DNA from: an uncultured Verrucomicrobiales bacterium
GTDB taxonomy: Bacteria; Verrucomicrobiota; Verrucomicrobiia; Verrucomicrobiales; DEV007
DNA length: 64,000 nucleotides
Assembly: GCA_943789025.1 (NCBI GenBank)
Contig: CALSSN010000021.1
Coordinates: 1 to 64,000, forward strand
Direction: 5' to 3'
Below are positions 55,499 through 64,000 of this stretch, piece after piece (position 1 is the first letter of the stretch; each line of letters starts with the position of its first letter). The position numbers and the translations under genes are program-made. The notes beneath the pieces are model-generated. The model searched no databases. It was not told the origin of the DNA and saw nothing but the letters and a program-made list of their open reading frames with translations.

Positions 55499-56158
55499 TT
55501 ACGCATCCTGATCGCTCCACGCCTCCTCACCGACAAGCGGGACGAAGCGCACTCCACCCAGAGAGTCTTGTTTGAATGTGTCCTCGCTGGTGCGTTGGAT
55601 CAGAAGCAGATCCTGCCCGCCATGGTGGTCACCGACCGGGATGACGAGGCGCCCACCGATTGCGAGTTGTCGCAGCAAACTCGGCGGCGGCTCTGGGGCT
55701 CCTGCGGCTACCGCAATGCCCTCAAAGGGAGCTGCTTCTGGCCATCCGAGAGTTCCGTCGCCACACCTGGTATGGATATTCTGGTAGCCCAGCTCCCGGA
55801 ATCGCTTACCCGCCTGACCAGCCAGGATCTGATGCCGCTCGATGGTAAACACCTCAGCTGCTATCTGGGCAAGAACCGCAGCAGCGTAACCAGATCCGGT
55901 CCCGATGTCGAGTACCCGGGAGTCGGCTGAGAGAGCAAGCGCCTCAGCCATCCGAGCCACCACGCATGGCTGGGAGATTGTCTGCCCTACTCGGATGGGA
56001 AGTGGGTGGTCTGCGTAGGCTTGGCTGGTGTGTTCTGAAGAGACAAAACGTTCCCGCGGGACTGTGCCCATGGCTTTGAGCACTTGAGGGTCGGTGATGC
56101 CGCGCCTGACGATCTGTTGGTCGACCATCGCACGGCGAAGTTCTTCGAAAGGTCTCAT
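55499..56158 (-). CDS. pcm: Protein-L-isoaspartate O-methyltransferase
   Basis: A 219-residue SAM-dependent repair enzyme for damaged aspartyl residues. Motifs: VPRERFV, HPLPIRVGQTISQPCVVARM, the SAM loop VLDIGTGSGYAAAVLAQ, IERHQILA and CGDGTLGWPEAAPFEGI. The start MRPFEELRRAMVDQQI (56158) is preferred to an upstream extension. Divergent from the hybrid kinase with 160 bases between. Confidence 0.93.
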   Translation of the reverse strand: MRPFEELRRAMVDQQIVRRGITDPQVLKAMGTVPRERFVSSEHTSQAYADHPLPIRVGQTISQPCVVARMAEALALSADSRVLDIGTGSGYAAAVLAQIAAEVFTIERHQILAGQAGKRFRELGYQNIHTRCGDGTLGWPEAAPFEGIAVAAGAPEPPPSLLRQLAIGGRLVIPVGDHHGGQDLLLIQRTSEDTFKQDSLGGVRFVPLVGEEAWSDQDA

Positions 56159-56318
56159 AAACTGAGAAAAACTGCGCTCCCGAAACAATGCGGAAAGCGC
56201 CACTTTACAAGTTCTTTGCCGAAATAGCGCTTTTCAACCCTGGAATTTCAGAGTTATTTGGGTAAATATTTGTGCTGATAACTGCGATGAACTGCCTCAA
56301 GAGAGAGTCAATGTAAGA

Positions 56319-59300
56319 ATGAATTCCGCAACATCTTCACCAACTTCCAGGAGAGAAAAATTGAAGGCGCTTCTCCTTCGCTCGCACCTCATGGTTGGTC
56401 TGATAGGGTTTGGGCTGCTTGGACTTGTGCTGATTTCCATGCTCTTCATGCAGGCGCAGACGACGGGCGTGGCACAGGCCGATGCTCCCATGGCGGAGGC
56501 TTCGCGCCAGCTACTGGAGGGGCTGGAACAGTCGCAGGCGAACCTCTGGGGGTGGCTGGCGACGGCCGACACTCAGTTTCGCAGTAATCTGGAACAGAAC
56601 TGGAAAGATCAGATCAACCCCGCCATGGCACGGCTGGAGGCACTGACCCGAAAGCAGGAGGGAGAGGCGGTGGCTTCGGTCCCTGAGGCGAGAGAACTCC
56701 TGATCGATTTGAAGAAAAGCCACGATCGGGTTGCAGATCTGGCGCATTCCCCGGAAAACGAGCCAGCACAACTCCTGTTCGATGAAAGTCTCGAAGCTTT
56801 GGTGGAAAAAATCCGCCGCTCCGACCCCGCTGGCATTGATGGCGCGGAGCAGATCGGTGGCCAGAAAGGATCTGACAGGTTCCAGAAATCACTCCTTGCT
56901 CTCCACGGGTTCTTTGCCCTCGGCCACGCGGAGCTTCACAAGTTTGTGCAGACCGGAAGTGAGGAGGCGGAGATGGCTTTCCAAGCGCAGATGCAGCGTG
57001 TTCAAGAGCACCTGGAACTGCTGCTGGCCGCTGATGGAGCGACCTCTGTTCCTGCTCAGCGGGCGGCGCTTGGGCAGCTCGAGCTGGCTTCTGCAGAATA
57101 TCTGAAGCAAGCCGAAGAGGTCATACGGCTGCGAGGAAAAGAGGATTGGAACATGGCGCAGTTTCTCATGCGTGAGGAGGCGCTTCCGAGAGCAGGTGAG
57201 GCTTCGGAATTTTTTGGCAGGCTTGCGAGCAAGACAAGCGCAAAACTTACCAGAGAGACCGAGAAAATCGAGGCCTTCAGCAATCAGATCTTTATCGTGG
57301 CGTGCTTCTTGATTGTGCTCCTCGCCGCAGCGGCATGGATGCTCTCCAAACGTGGCGCAAAGCGCGTCCTCGATCCGATCAATAACCTTTCTGACGCGAT
57401 CCGCAGGATGGCGAAGGGAGAACTGAGCGAGGACATCCCGATCGTCAATGATGATGAGTTAGGCGCCTTGACCGAGTCATTCAACCGCATGCGTTCCTCG
57501 CTCGCGGGTGCAGAGGAGGTGCTCAGGCGGCGTGAGGAAGAATTGCGGACAATGATCGAGTCCTCTCCCAGCGGCATGATCATGACCGATGAAAACGGGA
57601 TCATCACGATGCTGAACAAGTCTGCTGCCGCCCTCTTTGCTTACCCCACCGACGAACTGCTCGGCCAGCCGGTCGAACTCCTTGTGCCGGACAGCGTGCG
57701 TGGTCACCATCACAAGCTTCGTGCCGGCTATATGGCCCACCCGGAGGTGCGTGCGATGGGCGCAGGCCGGGACCTTTGCGGCCGGCGCAAGGACGGTACT
57801 GAGGTCCCAATTGAGATCGGCTTGAATCCGATCCGGACCCAGGAGGGACTCAGCATTCTGGTCGGGATCGTTGATCTGACTGAACGCCAGCGGGCCAAGC
57901 AGCTTCTGGAGTGGCAGGCCACGGAAGCGAGGATCCTGCACCGTTCGGTTTCGCTCACCTCAGCAAAAAATACCTTCAAAGGCTCGCTTGGCCTCTGTGT
58001 CGATGAAGTGTGCAACATCCTTGGCTGGCCGCTGGGGCATGTGTATCTCCCGGCAGAAGACGGATCCGGGTTGGGATCCGCAAAAATCTGGCATGTCGAT
58101 GAGAGCACCAATAGTTACTCGAGGTTTCGGAAGCTCACCGAGGAGACCTCATTCGCACCTGGCTTCGGGCTTCCCGGAAGAATCTTCGCGTCGGCAGAGC
58201 CCTCCTGGATCACTGACGTACGCGAAGATGCCAACTTTCCGCGCGGAGAGATCTGTAAAGAGGTTGGGATCGTCAGTGCCTTCGGATTCCCGGTGATGAT
58301 GGCAAGCCAGGTTGTGGCGGTGCTCGAATTTTTCTCCGCCGAGCGGCGCGAGCCGGATGCGAATATTCTCGCCCTCGCCAAGACCATTGGTGATCAGGTG
58401 GGCAGGGTCCTCGCCCGCCAGAGAACTCAAGAGCAGCTCAGGATCGCCAAGGAGGAAGCGGAGGGGGCGAATCGCGCGAAAAGCGAATTCCTTGCCACCA
58501 TGAGTCATGAGATTCGCACCCCGATGAACGGAATCATGGGAATGACCGAGTTGCTGCTCGTCACGCGCTTAACTAAAGAACAGAAAGAATACCTCAATCT
58601 GATCAATCAATCTGCCGAGGCGCTCCTCACTGTGATCAATGATATCCTTGATTTTTCGAAGATCGAAGCAGGCAAGCTCGATCTCAGCTACTACGACTTC
58701 GATTTACGGGACTCACTTGGCGACACCCTGCAGAGCCTGGGATTTCGTGCGGCGGAAAAGAACCTCGAGCTCATCTACCAGGTTCATCCCGAGGTTCCAG
58801 ACCGTCTCGTGGGCGATCTCGGGAGGCTCCGGCAGATCCTCGTGAACCTTGTCGGGAATGCCCTCAAGTTCACGGAAAAAGGAGAGATACTCGTCAACGT
58901 CGAACTCGAGTCCCGAACAGAGGACCGGGTTTCGCTTCACTTTGTTGTCAAAGACACCGGAATTGGGATTTCGCGCGAAAAGCAAGAGACTATTTTCGAG
59001 TCGTTTACCCAGGCGGAGAGCACCACCGCGCGCACCTACGGGGGGACCGGGTTGGGCTTGGCAATCTCTCGAAAGTTGATCAGTCTGATGCAGGGGAAAA
59101 TGTGGCTGGAGAGCGAACTGGGGGAGGGTAGCACCTTCCATTTCACCTTGCTTCTCGGGCTATGTGATGATGATTCGTCGGAAGGTCGAGCGGCTCCCGA
59201 GACGCTCTATGGCCTTCCGGTTCTCGTCGTGGATGATAACGAAACGAACAGTCGAATCCTCCGTGAGATGCTGCTGAGCTGGGAAATGACCCCAACGGTA

Positions 59301-60416
59301 GTCAACAGTGGGGCGGAGGCAATGAAGACCCTGGAGGCATCTTTTGCCGCCGCTCGCCCGGCGCGACTCATCCTGCTGGACTTCATGATGCCGGGGATGG
59401 ATGGCATGGCGGTGGCTGCCGCGGTTCGGGATCGCTACGGGAAAGATGCTCCTGAGATTCTAATCCTCACCTCAGCCGGGGAGCTTCCGGCCAAAAAAGA
59501 TCTTCTCGAGCTCGGGGTAGAAAGGGTTCTCAGCAAGCCAATCAAGCAATCGGATCTCCTCGATGCCATTACGCGGGTCTTTGCCAATGCCAGCCGAGAC
59601 GAAAAGGGCGATTCCGCTGCAATCGCGGCGCGGCCCGAACACGTGGCTCCGATGCGGGTGCTGCTGGTGGAGGACGGCCGGGTGAATCAGATGGTCGCCA
59701 TCCGATTACTCGAAGGGCGCGGTCACTCAGTGGCTCTGGCCCATAACGGCAGGGAGGCGGTCGAGATGTCGGAAACAGAAAGTTTTGACGCAGTCCTGAT
59801 GGATGTCCAGATGCCGGAGATGGATGGATTTGAGGCCACCAGAGCAATTCGAGACCGCGAAGCGATCTCAGGCGGACATCTCCCCATCATCGCCATGACG
59901 GCTAACGCCATGCGGGGTGCACGGGAAGAGTGCTTCGCAGCCGGAATGGATGCCTACGTGGCAAAACCCGTACGTTCCTCCGAACTCTTTGCGATTCTGG
60001 AGCGCTGCGCTGTGGATGCAGGTGAGGACGAAGATATCTCCGATGGAGGGTCTGGCGAGGAGCGGTCAGAAAAAGAGATTTTTGTCCCCGAAGAGTTCAG
60101 GAAACATGTGGGAGAAAGTGATTTGATGCGACAGCTGATTACTATGTTTGACGAGGAATCCGAAGAATTGATGACTACGCTGGAAGAGGCAGCGACGGGC
60201 GGTGGCAGCGAGGAAGTTCAGAGGGCTGCACATGCTTTCAAGGGCATGTTGGGTAACTTCGGAGCACCTCGCGCACTTGCCGCCGCGACCCGGATCGATG
60301 CCCGGGCTCAGGCCGAGGACCTTCAAAGCGCGCGTGCCGCTCTCCCCGATTTGAAGAAAGCGGTCGAAGAACTTGGGCGCGCCTTGAAAAAATTTGCTGC
60401 GATGCTCCCGAGCTGA
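56319..60416 (+). CDS. Hybrid sensor histidine kinase with PAS, GAF, two receivers and Hpt
   Basis: A 1365-residue membrane phosphorelay protein. Order: TM1 (about 23-45); a helical periplasmic sensor (50-320); TM2 (about 323-342) and HAMP (to 400); PAS (about 405-520, [17 protein letters not shown]); GAF (about 545-700); HisKA with His730 in [16 protein letters not shown]; HATPase (about 825-945, GTGLGLAIS); receiver 1 with Asp1021 ([11 protein letters not shown]); receiver 2 with Asp1162 ([11 protein letters not shown]); Hpt with His1305 ([11 protein letters not shown]). It could relay phosphate His-Asp-His to a separate regulator. The single-receiver protein encoded at 61921 is the nearest candidate partner, with the Ser/Thr kinase between them. 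The stimulus is unknown. Confidence 0.93.
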   Translation: MNSATSSPTSRREKLKALLLRSHLMVGLIGFGLLGLVLISMLFMQAQTTGVAQADAPMAEASRQLLEGLEQSQANLWGWLATADTQFRSNLEQNWKDQINPAMARLEALTRKQEGEAVASVPEARELLIDLKKSHDRVADLAHSPENEPAQLLFDESLEALVEKIRRSDPAGIDGAEQIGGQKGSDRFQKSLLALHGFFALGHAELHKFVQTGSEEAEMAFQAQMQRVQEHLELLLAADGATSVPAQRAALGQLELASAEYLKQAEEVIRLRGKEDWNMAQFLMREEALPRAGEASEFFGRLASKTSAKLTRETEKIEAFSNQIFIVACFLIVLLAAAAWMLSKRGAKRVLDPINNLSDAIRRMAKGELSEDIPIVNDDELGALTESFNRMRSSLAGAEEVLRRREEELRTMIESSPSGMIMTDENGIITMLNKSAAALFAYPTDELLGQPVELLVPDSVRGHHHKLRAGYMAHPEVRAMGAGRDLCGRRKDGTEVPIEIGLNPIRTQEGLSILVGIVDLTERQRAKQLLEWQATEARILHRSVSLTSAKNTFKGSLGLCVDEVCNILGWPLGHVYLPAEDGSGLGSAKIWHVDESTNSYSRFRKLTEETSFAPGFGLPGRIFASAEPSWITDVREDANFPRGEICKEVGIVSAFGFPVMMASQVVAVLEFFSAERREPDANILALAKTIGDQVGRVLARQRTQEQLRIAKEEAEGANRAKSEFLATMSHEIRTPMNGIMGMTELLLVTRLTKEQKEYLNLINQSAEALLTVINDILDFSKIEAGKLDLSYYDFDLRDSLGDTLQSLGFRAAEKNLELIYQVHPEVPDRLVGDLGRLRQILVNLVGNALKFTEKGEILVNVELESRTEDRVSLHFVVKDTGIGISREKQETIFESFTQAESTTARTYGGTGLGLAISRKLISLMQGKMWLESELGEGSTFHFTLLLGLCDDDSSEGRAAPETLYGLPVLVVDDNETNSRILREMLLSWEMTPTVVNSGAEAMKTLEASFAAARPARLILLDFMMPGMDGMAVAAAVRDRYGKDAPEILILTSAGELPAKKDLLELGVERVLSKPIKQSDLLDAITRVFANASRDEKGDSAAIAARPEHVAPMRVLLVEDGRVNQMVAIRLLEGRGHSVALAHNGREAVEMSETESFDAVLMDVQMPEMDGFEATRAIRDREAISGGHLPIIAMTANAMRGAREECFAAGMDAYVAKPVRSSELFAILERCAVDAGEDEDISDGGSGEERSEKEIFVPEEFRKHVGESDLMRQLITMFDEESEELMTTLEEAATGGGSEEVQRAAHAFKGMLGNFGAPRALAAATRIDARAQAEDLQSARAALPDLKKAVEELGRALKKFAAMLPS

Positions 60417-60745
60417 AGAGTGCTATCGCAAGATGCACTTGTCTGCGCGGATGTCTGAGACATGGTGCAGAGAATCCTCTTTCTGCCATCGGCAGAAAGG
60501 GTGAAGTTCTCTTAGCGCAGGAGTTTTTGATGGCTTGCTGGATTCCTCAGCTTGTATTAAAATTAAGATAGTTAATGACCATGGCGGCTCTTTTGATGTT
60601 CTCGAAAATTGTGGGTTTCGTATTTCATCCGGCAACCGTTTCACCTGAATTCGCTTCGATGCGGACCCGTGGGGCGTATGCTATAGAATACTTTCATGCC
60701 TGAGGACATTCCGCCATTCGAGGAATTCTCCCAAGTTAATCCCTG
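60417..60745. other. Gap between hybrid kinase and Ser/Thr kinase
   Basis: About 330 bases. It holds one strong inverted repeat at 60479-60499 and an A/T-rich stretch near 60550-60600 that could contain the promoter of the Ser/Thr kinase operon. I see no gene. Confidence 0.5.
60479..60499 (+). terminator. Perfect 9-bp hairpin after the hybrid kinase
   Basis: CTTTCTGCC and GGCAGAAAG around a three-base loop (ATC), 62 bases after the stop. No T-run follows, so termination is only a suggestion; RNA stability or a protein site are alternatives. Confidence 0.4.
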
Positions 60746-61921
60746 ATGAGTAATCGATACAAGATTTTAGAGGAAATAGGTCAGGGTGGCCTTGGCACTA
60801 TTTTTAAGGCGTATGACACCCAGCTGGGACGCGAAGTGGCCATCAAGCGAGTGCTCCCTGCCTCCAATAAGGGAGAAGCTTTGGCAAACACGAACTTACT
60901 TGCAGAGGCAAAAACTCTCTCAACCCTGAAACACCCAAACATCGTTACCATTCACGATGTCGCCGAAGATGAGCAGGGACCATTTATCGTGATGGAACTC
61001 CTCGAAGGCGAGACCCTCGATGACATCATCGAGCGTGGATCGCTGGGAACGAAAGATTTTGAGGCCTTGGCTTCGCAGACATTGGAAGGGCTGGTGGCAG
61101 CGCAGGCGCGCGGCTTTCTCCACCGGGATTTAAAGCCCGCCAACATCATGCTGGTGTGGCTTCCCAGCGGAAAATTTCAGGCCAAGATTCTGGACTTCGG
61201 ATTGGCCAGTTTTTCAGAGAAACCCATGGTGCAGACGGTTGATTATTCGGATTCGATTTTTGGTTCAATCTACTTCATGGCTCCTGAGCAATTTGAGCGA
61301 TTGCCTATAGATTCCCGGACAGACCTTTACTCGCTGGGCACTATTTTCTACTTTGCGTTGACCGGACGCTACGCGTTCTGGGGAGAAACTCCGTCCGTGG
61401 TGATGGCGATGCATCTGAATCATAAATTCACGCCGCTTGCGGAGTTGCGTCCGGATCTTTCAAAATCGACCTGCGCATGGGTGGAAGGTCTGTTTGCACG
61501 GAATATGGATGACCGCCCTGCCGATGCTCAGAAAGCATTGGACGCCTGGATGATCGGTCCGGTGATCGACGAGAGCCAGTTACGAGACGTCACAAGTGGT
61601 GACCTGGAGGTCGCAGGAGAAGTCTTTCACGATTTCCTCGATGAGACAGAGCCTCTTCGCAAGCAGCTGCGAATGAAGTTAGAGTCCGGGCATGGCTTGG
61701 AAGCTACAAAATTAGCCCGCGACATTCGGGGCACAGCAGCGACCCTGGGCTACACAGAGATCATTTCAATCACCTCGGAGATTGAAAAGAATGCGCTCAA
61801 AAACCCCGCTGATTGCCTGATTGTCAACGAGGGATTTGCCCCGGCCCTGACGCGGCTTAAAGAAGCGATGAGCAAATTGGACTGGGGAAAAAGAACACTG
61901 GAAAGTGAGGAGAAGGCTTGA
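60746..61921 (+). CDS. Ser/Thr protein kinase with degenerate Hpt-like C-terminal domain
   Basis: A 391-residue cytoplasmic eukaryotic-type kinase with all catalytic parts: Gly loop IGQGGLGTIF, Lys34 in VAIKRV, HRDLKPANIM with Asp128, DFG at 150-152 and FMAPEQF. No membrane helix. After residue 290 an all-helical domain follows. Its line KLARDIRGTAATLGY matches the Hpt consensus LAHTLKGSAATLG, but the phospho-accepting His is replaced by Arg325. So it may be a pseudo-Hpt that binds receivers without taking phosphate. The next gene is a lone receiver whose ATG overlaps this stop (TGATG), which supports a physical pair. This partner model is inference. Confidence 0.85.
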   Translation: MSNRYKILEEIGQGGLGTIFKAYDTQLGREVAIKRVLPASNKGEALANTNLLAEAKTLSTLKHPNIVTIHDVAEDEQGPFIVMELLEGETLDDIIERGSLGTKDFEALASQTLEGLVAAQARGFLHRDLKPANIMLVWLPSGKFQAKILDFGLASFSEKPMVQTVDYSDSIFGSIYFMAPEQFERLPIDSRTDLYSLGTIFYFALTGRYAFWGETPSVVMAMHLNHKFTPLAELRPDLSKSTCAWVEGLFARNMDDRPADAQKALDAWMIGPVIDESQLRDVTSGDLEVAGEVFHDFLDETEPLRKQLRMKLESGHGLEATKLARDIRGTAATLGYTEIISITSEIEKNALKNPADCLIVNEGFAPALTRLKEAMSKLDWGKRTLESEEKA

Positions 61922-62337
61922 TGATTGCTCCGAAGATACTCGTTGTGGATGATGGCAAGGTGATCCGGCTCGTCATCAAACGGAAGCTCCAAGAGATGGG
62001 TTATGAGGTGACGGCAGTTGCGGGCGGGCGCGAAGCTCTTGAGGCAATCGAAAAAGACATGTTTGACCTCGTCCTCCTCGATGTTTCCATGCCTGAGATC
62101 AGCGGGATGGAAGTGCTGGTCAGGATCCGCAAGACCCACAGTGCGACCTGGCTTCCGGTCATCATGGTGACAGCAAATGAGGAAGATGAAGACGTCATCC
62201 GCGCCTTTGATCTGGGCGCCAGCGATTATGTGACCAAGCCGATCAAATTCCCTGTTTTAAGGGCTCGGATTAAAACTCAGATCAAGCTGAAAATGCTCAA
62301 TGAGGAACTGGAAAACTTTACCAGCGAAGGCGGCTGA
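61921..62337 (+). CDS. Single-domain response regulator (receiver only)
   Basis: A 138-residue CheY-like receiver: acidic pocket VVDDGK, phospho-acceptor Asp54 in VLLDVSMPEI, VMVTANEED-type Thr switch (IMVTANEEDED) and the Lys in YVTKPI. A short helical extension (IKLKMLNEELENF) follows the fold, as in adaptor-type regulators. It overlaps the Ser/Thr kinase stop by one base, so the two are translationally coupled. No output domain is present, so it probably acts by binding a partner, perhaps the Hpt-like tail of the kinase. Confidence 0.9.
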   Translation: MIAPKILVVDDGKVIRLVIKRKLQEMGYEVTAVAGGREALEAIEKDMFDLVLLDVSMPEISGMEVLVRIRKTHSATWLPVIMVTANEEDEDVIRAFDLGASDYVTKPIKFPVLRARIKTQIKLKMLNEELENFTSEGG

Positions 62338-62409
62338 CGGGTTGTCACCGGAAAGACAGACTGCCGGGATTTTGCCTGGGCACGATGCAGAGAACTCGGA
62401 GAATAGAGA

Positions 62410-62709
62410 ATGTTTGAAGACGTGAGCGCGTTTTTGGAGTCTGCACGCGAAGATTCTTCTCCTCCCGAGAATCTGTCCCCTGAAGCGGAGGCGGTCTGGC
62501 ACGCGAAGGCTGGGAATTGGGAGGCCAGTCATGGCATTGCTCAGGACCTCCCGGGAAGCGTGGGTTGCTGGATTCACGCCCACCTCCACCTGATGGAAGG
62601 TGACCGGGGAAACGCAAGCTACTGGTATGGGCGGGCCGGCAGGCCGGCACGCGCCCCCGAAGACTTGGAGGACGAGTGGCTGGAGTTGGCTCGGGCTGCC
62701 CTTGCCTGA
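62410..62709 (+). CDS. Small conserved protein of unknown function
   Basis: A 99-residue soluble protein. The central line LWHAKAGNWEASH-like sequence (here VWHAKAGNWEASHGIAQDL), then GCWIHAHLHLMEGDRGNASYWYGRAGRP, recurs in short bacterial proteins of unknown function, with conserved Trp, His and YWY residues and a TPR-like helical look. It follows the receiver by 72 bases. I cannot assign a role. Confidence 0.7.
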   Translation: MFEDVSAFLESAREDSSPPENLSPEAEAVWHAKAGNWEASHGIAQDLPGSVGCWIHAHLHLMEGDRGNASYWYGRAGRPARAPEDLEDEWLELARAALA

Positions 62710-62779
62710 GAGCAGGCAATTACCTTCACAGAAAGAAAAAGCAGCAGCGATTGGCAGCCGGAGCTCTGCTATCCTGCCT

Positions 62780-63448
62780 TTATTTGATCATGACCGGGGT
62801 GCCTTCTTTGACGAGACGACTGAGCGTTTGTGCCGCAGTAACAGGGATTCGAATGTCACCCGAGGTCGTACCAGTACGCGTAGCAAGGCCAGCTTGAATG
62901 CTGGTCGTTCCCCCGCTGATGTGGATGACAAGGGCGACTGGTTGCGGGCGAAAAGATGCCCCCGCCGGCATCGGGTCGCGACCTCGATCGACATCTTTCA
63001 CGAGAATGTTTCCAGTTGCCGCCAGGAAGACACCCCGGTGAGGAATCTGCTCGTTCGCCGTCACTGCCGTGATCTTGAACTGCCCTTTCGGAGTTCGCGA
63101 GACCGGGTTCCCTGAGGCGATCGGGCAGATCATGGCTGCGCCTTTGCCGACGAGGAGGCGGAGTTCCTGTTTAGCAAGGATGACCTCAATGCTTACGTTA
63201 TCATCTGAGGCAGTAGCTAGAATTTCCTCGTTGAGTATTGTGAGTCGATCCGCCGAGAGAAGTTCCCAGATGCGTGCAACTTCCGGATCCATGGGAGCTT
63301 GTTCTCCGACTTGATCTGGCTCGCTTGCGCCCGCCGAGGAAAGGATGCCACACCCAAGAGCGAAACCCATCAGAGGGAGAAGCACGATCTTGATACTGCA
63401 GATGAATGGTTCCAGACTGAGACTGTTTCGTAGATGATTGATTCTCAC
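62780..63448 (-). CDS. YkuD-domain protein lacking the catalytic cysteine
   Basis: A 222-residue exported protein. The hydrophobic N-terminus (IKIVLLPLMGFALGCG) may be a signal, possibly of a lipoprotein. The YkuD-like fold is recognisable from VSIEVILAKQELRLLVGKG, GNPVSRTPKGQFKITAV and VALVIHISGG. Where an active enzyme has S-H-G-C-[IV]-R, this protein reads TSGDIR: the nucleophile Cys is Asp. It is therefore likely inactive as a transpeptidase and may bind peptidoglycan or regulate other enzymes. The GTG at 63448 overlaps the divergent gene start, so a later start (for example the GTG of IVLLPL) is possible. Confidence 0.7.
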   Translation of the reverse strand: MRINHLRNSLSLEPFICSIKIVLLPLMGFALGCGILSSAGASEPDQVGEQAPMDPEVARIWELLSADRLTILNEEILATASDDNVSIEVILAKQELRLLVGKGAAMICPIASGNPVSRTPKGQFKITAVTANEQIPHRGVFLAATGNILVKDVDRGRDPMPAGASFRPQPVALVIHISGGTTSIQAGLATRTGTTSGDIRIPVTAAQTLSRLVKEGTPVMIK

Positions 63449-64000
63449 TTATCCATCCACTCTTCCGGATCTGCAAGCAAGGCAACGCAGTTGCTTTTCG
63501 CGGGACAGCAGGGTGGTCGCTTCTGGGCGCTGCTGATTCTGGTTGTGATTTCGGCTGGTTTCTCGGGCACCACAGCAAGGGCGGATATCAAGACGGCACC
63601 GAACAAAAAAATCGACAAGGCACGCCAGGAAAAGTTCGTGCCAGTCCCAGTTGCAGTTGATACAAAAGTGATTCGTGGATCGATGGTCGAATTCATTGTG
63701 CGGGCTCCGACAGCTTCCTCCAAGCGCGTCGATTTTATCGTCCGCAGCGAACCCGAGGTCGGTCGCCTGGAAGGACCAGTTCCCGTGGATGGGGACAATC
63801 ATGGCTCACGCTTCGGTTACCATTGCCCGGCAGATTCCGAGATCGACCTGGTGGTCGTCGAGATTGCTGCACGCCTTCCCGGCGGGGGAGTCTCGAAGGC
63901 GGTCCCGATGCGGATTTTTATTGAGGATGCCGTGGCCATTCTCGAAACGAAGCCGAAAATGGTGCGATTTGAAAAAGCTCTTGTGGGGAATCCCACGAGG
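63434..64000 (+). CDS. Secreted protein of unknown function, N-terminal part (cut by window edge)
   Basis: The frame runs from ATG 63434 to the window edge (189 codons). A hydrophobic segment (FWALLILVVISAGFSGTTARA) acts as signal or anchor. The mature part, VPVAVDTKVIRGSMVEFIVRAP and DLVVVEIAARLPGG, is beta-rich and resembles Ig-like extracellular domains. The end, PKMVRFEKALVGNPTR, looks like the start of a second beta-sandwich of the choice-of-anchor type. Its first 15 bases overlap the YkuD gene on the other strand. Function unknown. Confidence 0.6.
   Translation, partial: MIDSHLSIHSSGSASKATQLLFAGQQGGRFWALLILVVISAGFSGTTARADIKTAPNKKIDKARQEKFVPVPVAVDTKVIRGSMVEFIVRAPTASSKRVDFIVRSEPEVGRLEGPVPVDGDNHGSRFGYHCPADSEIDLVVVEIAARLPGGGVSKAVPMRIFIEDAVAILETKPKMVRFEKALVGNPTR

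Overview
The window looks like chromosomal DNA from a member of the Verrucomicrobiota, probably an environmental (perhaps marine) Verrucomicrobiales-type bacterium. It is GC-rich and carries family combinations typical of that phylum: a DUF1501 protein, a DUF1080 protein, a large FG-GAP/UnbV (CRTAC1-like) secreted protein, a lysine/alanine/proline-tailed DksA-like protein, a Pur-alpha-like protein and a long-form IspH. This assignment is inferred from gene content only; there is no rRNA in the window.

Layout. 1-6864 (minus): a TPR/membrane/VWA gene, a CPA-type cation:proton antiporter with a TrkA domain, a CreB/CreC-like two-component pair and the 5' end of an AddB-like nuclease gene. 7027-9820: mtnA diverging from a DUF1501 gene. 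9882-14685 (minus): an envelope-related run of L,D-transpeptidase, ispH, mpl and a Ste24-type M48 protease. 14769-20104 (plus): DUF1080 protein, lipA and a 1230-residue FG-GAP protein overlapping lipA. 20165-25315 (minus): a nucleotidyltransferase/GHMP-kinase fusion, rpsR, rpmG, a DksA-like protein with a long histone-H1-like tail, and an SLC13 permease. 25477-37143: smc, a sulfotransferase-like gene beside tRNA-Arg(TCT), ftsK, a DUF2064 glycosyltransferase, manA, a Pur-alpha-like gene and trpS. 37230-43906: a TetR-controlled tripartite RND efflux operon. 43845-52968: a Mpg-type DNA glycosylase, a NIF3-like protein, ychF, a SNF2 helicase, a lipoprotein and clpX/clpP. 53312-64000: gdhA, an esterase, pcm, a hybrid histidine kinase, a Ser/Thr kinase with a degenerate Hpt-like tail followed by a lone receiver, a small conserved protein, a YkuD-like protein lacking its catalytic cysteine, and a truncated secreted protein.

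A striking property is that at least eight otherwise well-conserved genes (creB, the TPR-VWA gene, mpl, ispH, the TolC-like gene, SNF2, clpX, gdhA) are interrupted by single-base frame changes, mostly one extra base in a homopolymer. Because several of these are normally essential, I read most of them as assembly or sequencing errors. One interruption is different: in the TPR-VWA gene an array of 8-bp units sits inside the coding region, so each change in copy number changes the frame, as in phase-variable loci. Short tandem arrays also occur upstream of gdhA (8-bp unit), between two convergent genes (CTGC x8) and across the start of a lipoprotein gene (7-bp unit).

The best candidates for something new are the 8-bp array in the TPR-VWA gene, the Ser/Thr-kinase/pseudo-Hpt/receiver module next to a hybrid kinase, the single-chain nucleotidyltransferase-GHMP kinase, and the DksA-like protein with its repeated basic tail. 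I saw no CRISPR array, transposase or prophage.
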